DNA of 64,000 nt from the NCBI RefSeq assembly GCF_009650765.1, contig NZ_CP045740.1, forward strand, positions 6,796,001 to 6,860,000, written 5' to 3'. The stretch is from Streptomyces sp. SUK 48. Lineage in GTDB: Bacteria > Actinomycetota > Actinomycetes > Streptomycetales > Streptomycetaceae. Within the stretch, counting starts at the first letter, position 1, and every line of letters begins with the position of its first letter. Under the pieces are notes generated by a model, which was given only the letters and a program-made list of their open reading frames with translations, did not search any database and was not told the origin of the DNA. Positions 1-7,516 of this stretch are shown here, one piece after another. A program made the translations under genes and the position numbers.

Positions 1-1
1 C

Positions 2-1120
2 AGCCGGGTGCGGCCCAAGCCGGTCACCACCGGACGCGATCAGCTGCGGGTGGAGGTGCCGCCGGGCGCCCGCGACCTGTCCACCGGCAACCCGGACCCG
101 GACCTGCTGCCCCTGCTCGCCCCGGCGCTCGCGGCGGCGGCCGAGGCGGGGGACCGGCGGCCCGTCCTCTACGGCGACGACCCCGTCGACCCCGGTCTGA
201 TCCGGGTCGCCCGCGCCGAACTCGACGCCGACGGCGTCCCCGAGGGTCCCCTCACCGTCACCTCGGGCTCCCTCGACGCCGTCGAGCGCGTCCTCGCCGC
301 CCACCTCAGACCCGGTGACGCCGTCGCCGTCGAGGACCCCGGCTGGGGCAGCGTCCTCGATCTGATGCCGGCGCTCGGGCTGCGCACGGTCCCGGTGGGG
401 GTGGACGACGACGGTCCGTCGCCCGCGGACCTGGCCCGCGCCCTGGCGGAAGGGGCCCGCGCGGTGATCGTCACCACCCGCGCCCAGAACCCGACCGGCG
501 CCGCCGTGACCGCCGGCCGCGCGGATGCCCTGCGCGCGGTGCTGCGCGCGCATCCGGACACCCTGCTGATCGAGGACGACCACGGCCACGGCATCGTGGA
601 CCTGCCCCCGCACCCCCTCGCGGGTGCCACCCGGCACTGGGCCTTCGCGCGCTCCGCGGCCAAGACCTACGGCCCCGATCTGCGCCTCGCCGTCCTCGCG
701 GGCGACCCGGTGACCGTCGACCGGGTCCGCGGCCGGCTGCGCCTCGGCCCCGGCTGGGTGAGCCTGCTGCTCCAGCGCGCGGTGGCCCATCTGTGGAGCG
801 GGGGAGCGGTGGACCGTACGGCGGTGGCGCAGTCGTACCGCTCCCGGCGCCGGCCCTTGATCGACGCCCTCGCCGCCCGGGGCGTCGAGGCCCACGGCCG
901 CACCGGCGTGAACCTCTGGATCCCGGTCCCCGACGAGACCACCGCCGTCGCCCGCCTGCTCCAGTCCGGCTGGGTCGTCGCCCCGGGCGCCCGCTTCCGC
1001 CTGGCCTGCCCCCCGGCCGTCCGGGTCACGGTGTCCCCGCTGACCGCGGCGGACATCGAACCGCTGGCGGAGGCGATCGAGGCGGCGGTACGGCCGTCTC
1101 CGTCACGGGTGTACGGGTAG
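2..1120 (+). CDS. MocR/PtsJ-like GntR-aminotransferase regulator, 3' part (left-truncated)
   Basis: This is the class I aminotransferase-fold (PLP-binding) half of a MocR-type GntR regulator. The frame is already open at base 2 and no start is convincing, so the N-terminal winged helix should lie outside the window. The visible part begins with the linker motif DLSTGNPDPDLLP that is typical of MocR/PtsJ proteins after the DNA-binding domain. The PLP-fold motifs follow: AVEDPGWG, a TRAQNPTGA substrate loop, LLIEDDHGHG, and the lysine of SAAKTYGPDLRL at 662-664, which should form the Schiff base. MocR proteins use PLP or its adducts as effectors and usually control vitamin B6, GABA or transport genes. 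Here the neighbour is a convergent drug/metabolite exporter. A stand-alone aminotransferase is possible, but the linker argues for the regulator. Confidence 0.85.
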   Translation, partial: SRVRPKPVTTGRDQLRVEVPPGARDLSTGNPDPDLLPLLAPALAAAAEAGDRRPVLYGDDPVDPGLIRVARAELDADGVPEGPLTVTSGSLDAVERVLAAHLRPGDAVAVEDPGWGSVLDLMPALGLRTVPVGVDDDGPSPADLARALAEGARAVIVTTRAQNPTGAAVTAGRADALRAVLRAHPDTLLIEDDHGHGIVDLPPHPLAGATRHWAFARSAAKTYGPDLRLAVLAGDPVTVDRVRGRLRLGPGWVSLLLQRAVAHLWSGGAVDRTAVAQSYRSRRRPLIDALAARGVEAHGRTGVNLWIPVPDETTAVARLLQSGWVVAPGARFRLACPPAVRVTVSPLTAADIEPLAEAIEAAVRPSPSRVYG

Positions 1121-1156
1121 CGGCATGCCGCGTCTTTACGGCTAGCGGCATGCCGC
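1120..1156. repeat. two copies of a perfect 12-bp palindrome at a convergent gene junction
   Basis: GCGGCATGCCGC occurs at 1120-1131 and again at 1145-1156, inside a 17-bp direct repeat (TAGCGGCATGCCGCGTC). The first copy overlaps the TAG stop of the MocR gene. Each copy is perfectly self-complementary and the starts are 25 bp apart. It could act as a compact two-hairpin terminator between the convergent genes, or as a paired protein-binding site. Confidence 0.6.
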
Positions 1157-1166
1157 GTCCGGCCCC

Positions 1167-2132
1167 TCAGGCGCCCTTCCGCCCCCGCACCTGGGTGAGC
1201 GCCGCCCCCGCGAGCACGATCGCCGCGCCCGCCGGAGTGTTCCAGCGCAGCGTCTCCCCGAGGATCGCGACGCCCGCCGCGGTCGCGATGACCGGGATGA
1301 AGTAGGTGACCATCTGCGCGGTCGTGGGACCGACTTCGGCGACCAGCCCGTACTGGAGGAGCACGGCGAGTCCGGTGCCGAGCGCGCCCAGCGCGGCGAC
1401 GGCCAGCAGCGGCACCAGGGCGAAGTGCTTCGGCATGCCGGTGAACAGGGGAGTGACGACGGCCAGTTGCACCGTGGCCACCAGCAACTGCCCGCCGGTC
1501 ATCGACAGATGGGAGTTGCCCGTGCCCGCCAGCGTCCGGCGGACGTAGATCCAGCCCACCGGGTAGCTCAGCGAGGCGAGCAGGGCCATCGCCGTGCCGG
1601 TGGCGTCGAGGCCGTGGAAGCCCTGCCAGGCGCCGAGCACCGTCAGCACCCCGAGGAAGCCGAGCCCCAGCCCGGCCACCCGGACCCGGGTGGGCCGGTC
1701 CTCGGAGAGCGCGACCACGGACAGCGCCATGCCCCACAGCGGCGACGTGGCGTTGCAGATGCCGGCCAGGGTGGAGGGGATGGTCAGCTCGGAATAGGCG
1801 AAGAGGGAGAACGGCAGGGCGTTCAGGAAGAACGCCGCGACCGCCATGTGCGCCCACAGCCGGCTTCCGCGCGGCAGCCGCTCCCGCTTGACGGCCATCG
1901 CCGCCACCAGCACCGCCGTACCGAAGACCAGCCGGCCGAGGGTGACCTGGAACGGGGCGTACCCGCTCGTCCCCACCTTGATCAGCAGAAAGCTGAAGCC
2001 CCAGATCAGCGACAGGGCGCCGAAGCGCAGCCGCCAGTCGAGGCGCGGGCGAGGAGGCGACTGGTCCTGGGTGGCGGGCGACCGGTCCGGCGTGGCGGGG
2101 GACGGGGTTCGGGGTGCGGTGACCGTGCTCAT
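1167..2132 (-). CDS. EamA/DMT-family transporter
   Basis: This is a ten-helix drug/metabolite transporter (EamA, RhaT type), 321 residues from the ATG at 2132. That start is preferred to two upstream in-frame ones because the conserved part begins soon after MSTVTAP. Two EamA repeats are visible. The first starts near FGALSLIWGFSFLLIKVG and the second near MALLASLSYPVGWIYVRR, each with five hydrophobic segments. Members export amino acids, metabolites or drugs at the cytoplasmic membrane, and the substrate cannot be named. The gene is transcribed away from a LysR regulator across a short gap, the usual arrangement for a regulator controlling its neighbour exporter. It converges on the MocR-like gene. 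Confidence 0.88.
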   Translation of the reverse strand: MSTVTAPRTPSPATPDRSPATQDQSPPRPRLDWRLRFGALSLIWGFSFLLIKVGTSGYAPFQVTLGRLVFGTAVLVAAMAVKRERLPRGSRLWAHMAVAAFFLNALPFSLFAYSELTIPSTLAGICNATSPLWGMALSVVALSEDRPTRVRVAGLGLGFLGVLTVLGAWQGFHGLDATGTAMALLASLSYPVGWIYVRRTLAGTGNSHLSMTGGQLLVATVQLAVVTPLFTGMPKHFALVPLLAVAALGALGTGLAVLLQYGLVAEVGPTTAQMVTYFIPVIATAAGVAILGETLRWNTPAGAAIVLAGAALTQVRGRKGA

Positions 2133-2180
2133 GACGCCTACCATGCGGGACCAGACGTCGTAGCACAATCGAGAAATCTC

Positions 2181-2194
2181 ACGAGGTATCTCGT
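2181..2194. promoter_or_regulatory. inverted repeat in the LysR/EamA divergent promoter
   Basis: ACGAG-GTAT-CTCGT is a perfect 5-4-5 inverted repeat lying 13 bp before the LysR start and 38 bp before the transporter start. A related half site (CGAGA) lies just upstream at 2170-2174. This is where a LysR autoregulatory site would be expected. Binding is inferred. Confidence 0.5.
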
Positions 2195-2206
2195 AGGATC
2201 GCTTAT

Positions 2207-3109
2207 ATGTTGAACTTGGAGCGCCTGCGCACCCTGGACGCCCTGGCCCGGCACGGCTCGGTCAGCGCCGCCGCCGACGCGCTGCACGTCACCACCTCCG
2301 CCGTCTCCCAGCAGCTGGGCAAGCTGGAGCGCGAGATCAACCAGCGGCTGCTCGCCAAGAACGGCCGGGGTGTACGGCTCACCGACGCCGGCCGGCTGCT
2401 CTCGGAGCACGCGGCGCGCATCCTGTCGCAGGTGGAGCTGGCCGAGTCGGATCTGGAGGCACACCGCGGGCAGGTCGTCGGCGAGCTGCGGCTTTCCGCG
2501 TTCCCCACCGCCGCCCGGGGCCTGTTCCCGGTGGCCCTGCGGGCGCTGCGCGCCGAGCACCCGGGGCTGCGGGTGCGCTCCAGCGAGCTGGAGCCGGAGC
2601 AGGGCATCGCCGCCGTCGTGCGCGGCGACCTCGATCTCGCGGTGGTCCTGGACTGGTACAACAAGCCGATGCCGGTGCCCGACGGACTGGTCAAGGCGCC
2701 GCTCCTGGACGATCCCGCCGAGGTCGCCATGCCCGCGGGCCACCGGCTCGCCGGCCACGCCGAGGTGGACCTCGCCGAGTTCGCCGAGGACGAGTGGATC
2801 ACCTGGGGCGAGGGCGAGTTCTGCCACGAGTGGCTGATGTTCACCCTGCGCTCCAAGGGCGTGGAGCCGATCGTCGGCCATCGCGCGGGCGAGACCCATA
2901 CCCAACTCCAGCTGGTGTCAGCGGGGTTGGGGGTGTGCATCGCCCCGCTGCTGGGCCGCCATCCGGTGCCGGACGGCGTGATCCTCGTACCGCTCACCCA
3001 GCGGGTGCGCCGGCACGTCTACGTCATCTGGCGGGCCGACGCCGACCGCCGCCCCTCCATCCGCGCGGCGGTCGAGGCCCTGCGCGAGGCCGCGCGGAAG
3101 GCCGACTGA
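2207..3109 (+). CDS. LysR-family transcriptional regulator
   Basis: This is a 300-residue LysR-type regulator of normal family length. The N-terminal winged helix-turn-helix is at about residues 2-60, with the family signature in LERLRTLDALARHGSVSAAA and VTTSAVSQQLGKLE. It is followed by a substrate-binding-like co-inducer domain from about residue 90 (GELRLSAFPTAARGLFP). An AGGA-like Shine-Dalgarno lies about 10 bp upstream. The gene is divergent from an EamA exporter, and an inverted repeat sits in the short gap. The probable role is to regulate that exporter and itself in response to a small molecule. The ligand cannot be predicted. Confidence 0.9.
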   Translation: MLNLERLRTLDALARHGSVSAAADALHVTTSAVSQQLGKLEREINQRLLAKNGRGVRLTDAGRLLSEHAARILSQVELAESDLEAHRGQVVGELRLSAFPTAARGLFPVALRALRAEHPGLRVRSSELEPEQGIAAVVRGDLDLAVVLDWYNKPMPVPDGLVKAPLLDDPAEVAMPAGHRLAGHAEVDLAEFAEDEWITWGEGEFCHEWLMFTLRSKGVEPIVGHRAGETHTQLQLVSAGLGVCIAPLLGRHPVPDGVILVPLTQRVRRHVYVIWRADADRRPSIRAAVEALREAARKAD

Positions 3110-3125
3110 CCCCGGGGCCGGCGGA

Positions 3126-3596
3126 TCACAGGGCGCCGAGTTTGCGGAAGTCCCAGGAGACGATCCGCTCCGGCACCAGCCGGGCCCACGCGTGCCGGCC
3201 GTCGTGCGGCAGCTCGTCCAGACCGAAGTACTTGCGCGCGAACGCCGGTTCCACCGAAACGAGTTCGGGGCAGGGCCGCCCGGTGCGGGGCGCCTCGCCG
3301 ACAAACTCCACCCGGCCCGCCAGCTCGGCCCCGCGCAGCTCGCCGTACTCCTCGCCCGCGTCGACCACCACCGCCACCCGGGGATCGCGGCCGAGCTGGG
3401 CCCAACGGCGGCTGCGCACCAGCGAGTAGAGCCACAGCGCGCCGCCGTCCCAGAGGAACCAGAGCGCGCTCGCGTGCGGGGCGCCGTCGGCGGAGACGGT
3501 CGCGACCCGGCAGGTGCGCTGTCCGGCCAGGAACGCGTCCAGTTCGCCGGGCGACATCATGATCCTGCGGCCCCGGCGCTGCTCGGCGGCGGACAT
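3126..3596 (-). CDS. pyridoxamine 5'-phosphate oxidase (PPOX)-fold protein
   Basis: This is a small split-barrel FMN/F420-type protein of 156 residues. The start at 3596 is chosen because the ATG is preceded by a strong GAGGAGG Shine-Dalgarno and the recognisable fold begins about 15 residues later. Motifs include ELDAFLAGQRTCRVATVSADG and HASALWFLWDGGALWLYS, the usual first strands of PPOX proteins. They are followed by RDPRVAVVVDAGEEYGELRG and a C-terminal WDFRKLG. Family members bind FMN, F420 or heme and act on small redox substrates or biliverdin; the specific reaction is unknown. The open frame continues far upstream without a real gene, an effect of GC-rich codon bias. Confidence 0.85.
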   Translation of the reverse strand: MSAAEQRRGRRIMMSPGELDAFLAGQRTCRVATVSADGAPHASALWFLWDGGALWLYSLVRSRRWAQLGRDPRVAVVVDAGEEYGELRGAELAGRVEFVGEAPRTGRPCPELVSVEPAFARKYFGLDELPHDGRHAWARLVPERIVSWDFRKLGAL

Positions 3597-3608
3597 GCGG
3601 CCTCCTCG

Positions 3609-3635
3609 TCGTCGTACTCGTCGTACTCGGCGTAC
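3609..3635. repeat. 9-bp tandem repeat, three copies
   Basis: TCGTCGTAC, TCGTCGTAC and TCGGCGTAC follow directly upstream of the PPOX gene in its 5' leader, next to its Shine-Dalgarno. The copy number could vary between strains. Confidence 0.55.
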
Positions 3636-3661
3636 CGGAAATCCCTTCCGGTGGCGATCCT

Positions 3662-3676
3662 CTGACATGACGTCAG
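3662..3676. promoter_or_regulatory. perfect inverted repeat in a divergent promoter region
   Basis: CTGAC-ATGAC-GTCAG (5-5-5) lies between the divergent PPOX and isochorismatase-fold genes and contains the eight-base palindrome TGACGTCA. The position fits an operator shared by both genes. No regulator gene sits beside it. Confidence 0.45.
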
Positions 3677-3764
3677 GAAAGGGAACGGCCCGGCCGCCCT
3701 CGTCTTCCCTCTCCCGCGCGCGGCCGTTACCCTCACCGCCCCGGGCTCCGGCGAAAGGCAGGCG

Positions 3765-4415
3765 ATGGCGGCGTACGAGCGGCTGGGCGACCTCCTCGAT
3801 CCCGCGCACACCGTGCTGCTGACCGTCGAGTGCCAGCGGGGCGTGGTGGGACCGGACGCGGCCCTGCCCGAACTCGCCCGCGCGGCCCGCTCCTCGGGGG
3901 CCCTCGGCAACGTCGCCCGGCTGGTCGACGGCGCGCACCGAGCCGGTGTCCAGGTGATCCACGCGATCGCCGAGCGCCGCCCGGACGGCCGGGGCGCGAA
4001 CCGCAACGCCCGGCTGTTCCGCGCCGCCGAACGGCTGCCCGTGCACCAGCTGTCCGGCAGTACGGCGGTGCGGGTCGCGCCGCCGATCGAGGCCGCCGAG
4101 GAGGATCTCGTCGTACGGCGGCTGCACGGTCTTTCCCCGCTGCACGGGACCGGCGTCGACGCCCTGCTGCGCAACCTCGGCTGCCACACCCTGATCGTCA
4201 CCGGCGTCTCGGCCAACGTGGCGATCCCCAACGCGGTGTTCGACGCGGTCAACCTCGGCTACACCGCCGTCGTCCCGGCCGACGCCATCGCGGGGGTGCC
4301 CGCCGACTACACCGCCGCGATGATCCGCCACACCCTCGCCCTGGTCGCGACCGTCACGACCACCGGCGAGGTGCTCGGGGGTCTCGCGCCCCCGCGCCGC
4401 GGCCGGCCCCAGTAA
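3765..4415 (+). CDS. isochorismatase-fold protein lacking the usual catalytic triad
   Basis: The fold is that of cysteine hydrolases such as isochorismatase or nicotinamidase, at 216 residues. The family's Asp-Lys-Cys triad is not preserved. The first strand reads VLLTVECQRG with Glu22 where Asp is usual. The middle segment before LHGTGVDALL has Arg118-Arg119 and no lysine. The loop normally reading GVxTNxCV is GVSANVAIPN, with Ala153 in the nucleophile position. The remaining core (DALLRNLGCHTLIVTG, AVNLGYTAVVPADAI) is well conserved, so this is not random decay. It may be a binding or regulatory protein or use different chemistry. It shares a divergent promoter region with the PPOX gene, and the HipA-like gene follows after 9 bp. 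Confidence 0.8.
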   Translation: MAAYERLGDLLDPAHTVLLTVECQRGVVGPDAALPELARAARSSGALGNVARLVDGAHRAGVQVIHAIAERRPDGRGANRNARLFRAAERLPVHQLSGSTAVRVAPPIEAAEEDLVVRRLHGLSPLHGTGVDALLRNLGCHTLIVTGVSANVAIPNAVFDAVNLGYTAVVPADAIAGVPADYTAAMIRHTLALVATVTTTGEVLGGLAPPRRGRPQ

Positions 4416-4424
4416 CCTGGGGCG

Positions 4425-5195
4425 ATGCTCAAGGAAGTCACCGCGACCCGCTACATCACGCCGCTGCGTGAGGGCGGCTCGCTGCCGGGGCTCGTCGAGG
4501 CCGACGACTTCGGGACCTACGTCATGAAGTTCACCGGAGCCGGACAGGGCCGCAAGACCCTGGTCGCCGAGGTGGTGTGCGGCGAACTCGCCCGGCGCCT
4601 CGGCTTCCGGGTGCCCCGTTTGGTCACCGTCGAACTGGACTCCGTGCTCGGGCTCGGTGAGCCCGAGCAGCAGGTGCAGGACCTGCTGCGCGGCAGCGGC
4701 GGCACCAACCTCGGCATGGACTTCCTCTCCGGCGCCCTCGGCTACGACCCGCTCGCCTTCGCGGTGAGCCCCGAGGAGGCCGGGCGGATCATCTGGTTCG
4801 ACGCGCTGATCAACAATGTGGACCGCTCCTGGCGCAACCCCAACCTCCTGGTCCACCGCGGCGAGCTGTGGCTCATCGACCACGGCGCCACCATGATCTG
4901 GCACCACAACTGGCCCGCCGCCGAGAAGTCCGCGGCCCGCCCCTACGACGCCGCCGAGCACGCCCTCGCCGGCTTCGCCCCCGACCTCGCCGCGGCCGCC
5001 GCCGACCTCGCGCCCCGCGTCACCGAGGACCTGCTCGCCGAGGTCACCGCCGAGATCCCGGACGCCTGGCTCACCGGAGAACCCGGCTTCGGCACCCCGG
5101 ACGAGCTGCGCCGGGCCTACGCGCGCCCGCTGCTCGCGCGCGCCGCCGTCATCGCCGAGCGCATCACCGGCACCGGCACCCAGGAGGGCAAGTGA
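4425..5195 (+). CDS. HipA-like kinase family protein
   Basis: This 256-residue protein resembles the kinase portion of HipA-type proteins, which belong to the protein-kinase-like/PI4K-like fold. A glycine-poor N-lobe with FGTYVMKF (likely ATP lysine) is followed by the conserved VAEVVCGELARRLGF helix. The catalytic block is near residue 125-155: FDALINNVDRSWRNPN supplies the Asp-Arg-x3-Asn loop and LWLIDHGATMIWHH the metal-binding Asp. It is much shorter than full HipA (about 440 residues) and lacks the N-subdomain. No HipB-like helix-turn-helix gene is adjacent. Instead the gene overlaps a DUF3037 gene by four bases (GTGA), so the two are probably translated together and may interact. Confidence 0.82.
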   Translation: MLKEVTATRYITPLREGGSLPGLVEADDFGTYVMKFTGAGQGRKTLVAEVVCGELARRLGFRVPRLVTVELDSVLGLGEPEQQVQDLLRGSGGTNLGMDFLSGALGYDPLAFAVSPEEAGRIIWFDALINNVDRSWRNPNLLVHRGELWLIDHGATMIWHHNWPAAEKSAARPYDAAEHALAGFAPDLAAAAADLAPRVTEDLLAEVTAEIPDAWLTGEPGFGTPDELRRAYARPLLARAAVIAERITGTGTQEGK

Positions 5196-5641
5196 GCGAG
5201 ACCCACATCCACATGGCCGGCCATGTGACCGAGCGCCACATCACCCGGGCCGGCCAGGGCGGCGACCGGGACGTCTTCGAGTACGCGCTGATCAGGGTCG
5301 TACCCCGGATCGAACGCGGGGAGTGCCTCAACGCGGGTGTGGCCGTCTACTGCCGCGCCCAGGGCTACGTCGGCGCCCGCACCCACCTGGACGAGGACCG
5401 GCTGCGCGCCCTGGACCCGGCGGCCGACGCGGCCGGGATCAGGGCGGCGCTCACCGCGATCGAGCGGCACTGCGCGGGCGGCGCCGGGGCCGGGCAGGCG
5501 GCCGGGGACGACGCCGGACGGCGGTTCCGCTGGCTGATCGCCCCCCGCTCCACCGTGGTCCAGCCCGGACCGGTGCACACCGGCCTGACCGCCGACCCGG
5601 CCGCCGAGGCGGAGCGATTGCTGGACCTCCTGGTGAGGTAA
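5192..5641 (+). CDS. DUF3037 domain protein
   Basis: This is a 149-residue protein beginning at the GTG that overlaps the HipA-like stop codon. After about 25 variable residues the DUF3037 core is readable: FEYALIRVVPRIERGECLNAG, then a segment with FRWLIAPRSTVVQPGPVHTG near the C-terminus. DUF3037 proteins have no established biochemical function. They are often found next to HipA-like kinases, from memory, which suggests a partner, substrate or antidote role. Translational coupling here supports a shared complex. The function stays unassigned. Confidence 0.82.
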   Translation: MSETHIHMAGHVTERHITRAGQGGDRDVFEYALIRVVPRIERGECLNAGVAVYCRAQGYVGARTHLDEDRLRALDPAADAAGIRAALTAIERHCAGGAGAGQAAGDDAGRRFRWLIAPRSTVVQPGPVHTGLTADPAAEAERLLDLLVR

Positions 5642-5666
5642 TGGATCACAACGGCCGGATGAGCCG

Positions 5667-5695
5667 TTGACACCGGGTGCCAGGGCTTCTAGCGT
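5667..5695 (+). promoter_or_regulatory. sigma-HrdB-type promoter for the SDR pair
   Basis: TTGACA at 5667-5672 and TAGCGT at 5690-5695 are separated by exactly 17 bp, close to the Streptomyces vegetative consensus. The site is about 96 bp upstream of the first SDR gene. Confidence 0.7.
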
Positions 5696-5791
5696 CGGGT
5701 GGGCTGAAGATACTAAGCGGTCGCTCACCGCACCGGAAGGCCCTCGCGCAGGGTCGTACGGGTTCTCTCAAGGGGCGAGGAGAAACAGCAC

Positions 5792-6553
5792 ATGTCCACC
5801 ACTGAACAGCGGGTCGCGGTCGTCACCGGCGCCGCGCGCGGCATCGGTGCCGCGACGGCCGTACGGCTGGCCGCCGAGGGCCGCGCCGTCGCCGTGATCG
5901 ACCTGGACGAGGCCGCCTGCAAGGACACCGTCGAGAAGATCACCGCGGCCGGCGGCAAGGCCATCGCGGTCGGCGCCGACGTGTCCGACGAGGCGCAGGT
6001 CGAGGCCGCCGTCGCCCGGATCGCCGCGGAGCTGGGCGCCCCGACGATCCTGGTCAACAACGCGGGCGTGCTGCGCGACAACCTGCTGTTCAAGATGAGC
6101 GTCTCCGACTGGGACACCGTCCTGAACGTGCATCTGCGCGGCTCGTTCCTGATGACCAAGGCCGTGCAGAAGCACATGGTCGACGCCGGCTTCGGGCGGG
6201 TCGTCAACCTGTCCTCCTCCTCGGCGCTCGGCAACCGCGGCCAGGCCAACTACTCGGCGGCCAAGGCGGGTCTCCAGGGCTTCACCAAGACCCTCGCCAT
6301 CGAGCTCGGCAAGTTCGGCATCACCGCCAACGCCGTCGCCCCCGGTTTCATCGCCACCGAGATGACCAAGGCCACCGCCGACCGTGTCGGCATGGGCTTC
6401 GACGACTTCAAGAAGGCCGCCGCCGGCGCCATCCCGGTGCAGCGCGTCGGTGAGCCCGAGGACATCGCCAACGCCATCGCCTTCTTCACCGGCGAGGCGG
6501 CCGGATTCGTCTCCGGCCAGGTGCTGTACGTCGCCGGCGGACCGCTCGACTAG
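5792..6553 (+). CDS. fabG: 3-oxoacyl-ACP reductase-type SDR (FabG-like)
   Basis: This is a classical short-chain dehydrogenase/reductase of 253 residues. The cofactor motif is VVTGAARGIGAATA near the N-terminus, followed by the NNAGV strand. The catalytic residues lie in NLSSSSALG and Tyr154-x3-Lys158 (YSAAK). The C-terminal GEAAGFVSGQVLYVAGG is typical of FabG. It should reduce 3-oxoacyl thioesters with NADPH in the cytosol, although FabG paralogues often serve other pathways. A strong promoter lies upstream, and a second SDR gene follows after 12 bp, so the two form an operon. It is not the fatty-acid FabG of a fab operon, since no fabD/H/acpP neighbours are present. Confidence 0.9.
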   Translation: MSTTEQRVAVVTGAARGIGAATAVRLAAEGRAVAVIDLDEAACKDTVEKITAAGGKAIAVGADVSDEAQVEAAVARIAAELGAPTILVNNAGVLRDNLLFKMSVSDWDTVLNVHLRGSFLMTKAVQKHMVDAGFGRVVNLSSSSALGNRGQANYSAAKAGLQGFTKTLAIELGKFGITANAVAPGFIATEMTKATADRVGMGFDDFKKAAAGAIPVQRVGEPEDIANAIAFFTGEAAGFVSGQVLYVAGGPLD

Positions 6554-6565
6554 GGGACACCGCAC

Positions 6566-7330
6566 ATGACTTCCGCAGAACTCCCGCCCCTGTCCGGCAA
6601 GGTCGCCCTGGTCACCGGGGCCAGCCGCGGCATCGGCTACGGCGTCGCCGAGGCCCTCGTCGCGCGCGGCGACCGGGTGTGCATCACCGGCCGCAACGAG
6701 GACGCGCTCAAGGAGGCCGTCGACAAGCTCGGCGCCGAGCGGGTCATCGGCGTGGCCGGCAAGGCGCACGACCTCGGCCACCAGAGCGAGGCCGTCGAGC
6801 GCACCATGGAGGCGTTCGGACGCCTCGACCACCTGGTCAACAACGCGGGCACCAACCCGGTGTTCGGGCCCATCGCGGACCTGGACCTGAACGTCGCCCG
6901 CAAGGTCTTCGAGACGAATGTGATCTCCGCCCTCGGCTTCGCCCAGAAGACCTGGCACGCCTGGCAGAAGGACAACGGCGGCGCGATCGTCAACATCGCC
7001 TCGATCGCGGGCCTCGCGCCCTCGCCGTTCATCGGCGCGTACGGCGTCAGCAAGGCCGCGATGATCAACCTGACCCAGCAGCTGGCGCACGAGTTCGCGC
7101 CGAAGGTGCGGGTCAACGCGATCGCCCCGGCCGTGGTCAAGACCAAGTTCGCCCAGGCCCTGTACGAGGGCCGCGAGGAGGAGGCCGCCGCCTCCTACCC
7201 GCTGGGCCGGCTCGGCGTGCCGTCCGACATCGGCGGCGCCGCGGCGTTCCTCACCTCCGCGCAGTCCGACTGGGTCACCGGTCAGACCCTCGTCGTGGAC
7301 GGCGGGCTCTTCCTCAACGCCGGGGTGTGA
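6566..7330 (+). CDS. short-chain dehydrogenase/reductase
   Basis: This 254-residue SDR is the second gene of the pair. The motifs are complete: VTGASRGIGYGVAEAL for the cofactor, LVNNAGTNP, IVNIASIAGLAPSPF, and Tyr159-x3-Lys163 (YGVSK). It ends with WVTGQTLVVDGG. It is probably an NAD(P)-dependent oxidoreductase on an acyl or alcohol substrate. A distinct feature is the sequence TNPVFGPI after the NNAG strand, which is seen in the sub-group close to actinobacterial FabG-like enzymes. The gene ends just before a GC-rich hairpin, which fits a two-gene transcription unit. Confidence 0.88.
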   Translation: MTSAELPPLSGKVALVTGASRGIGYGVAEALVARGDRVCITGRNEDALKEAVDKLGAERVIGVAGKAHDLGHQSEAVERTMEAFGRLDHLVNNAGTNPVFGPIADLDLNVARKVFETNVISALGFAQKTWHAWQKDNGGAIVNIASIAGLAPSPFIGAYGVSKAAMINLTQQLAHEFAPKVRVNAIAPAVVKTKFAQALYEGREEEAAASYPLGRLGVPSDIGGAAAFLTSAQSDWVTGQTLVVDGGLFLNAGV

Positions 7331-7339
7331 AACCACCTC

Positions 7340-7373
7340 CCGGGCGCCGGATTCCGGACGGGCCGGCGCCCGG
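7340..7373 (+). terminator. GC-rich hairpin after the SDR operon
   Basis: CCGGGCGCCGG (7340-7350) pairs perfectly with CCGGCGCCCGG (7363-7373) around a 12-nt loop, just after the second SDR stop codon. There is no clear T-tract, which is common for Streptomyces terminators. Confidence 0.6.
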
Positions 7374-7474
7374 GGCACCGCACAGCGGACGCGGCGGAGG
7401 ATGACAACGTCGTCAGCGCTTTTTCGATCAAGTGGCCATGTTCCAAGGGAGGTTGGGCGCACTGACGCTGCGGT

Positions 7475-7490
7475 AAGGTCTGCCGACCTT
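7475..7490. promoter_or_regulatory. inverted repeat upstream of the solute-binding protein gene
   Basis: AAGGTC-TGCC-GACCTT is a perfect 6-4-6 inverted repeat 27 bp before the TTG start and overlaps the likely promoter area. It may be an operator for the transport gene. Confidence 0.45.
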
Positions 7491-7516
7491 GGTAGGCGGA
7501 TCGAGGAGCGTGCGCG

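Noticed and set aside
3126..4961. 611-codon minus-strand frame as one long PPOX protein
   Set aside because: Only the last 156 codons show the fold, with a strong ribosome site at the internal ATG; the rest is antisense to two real genes.
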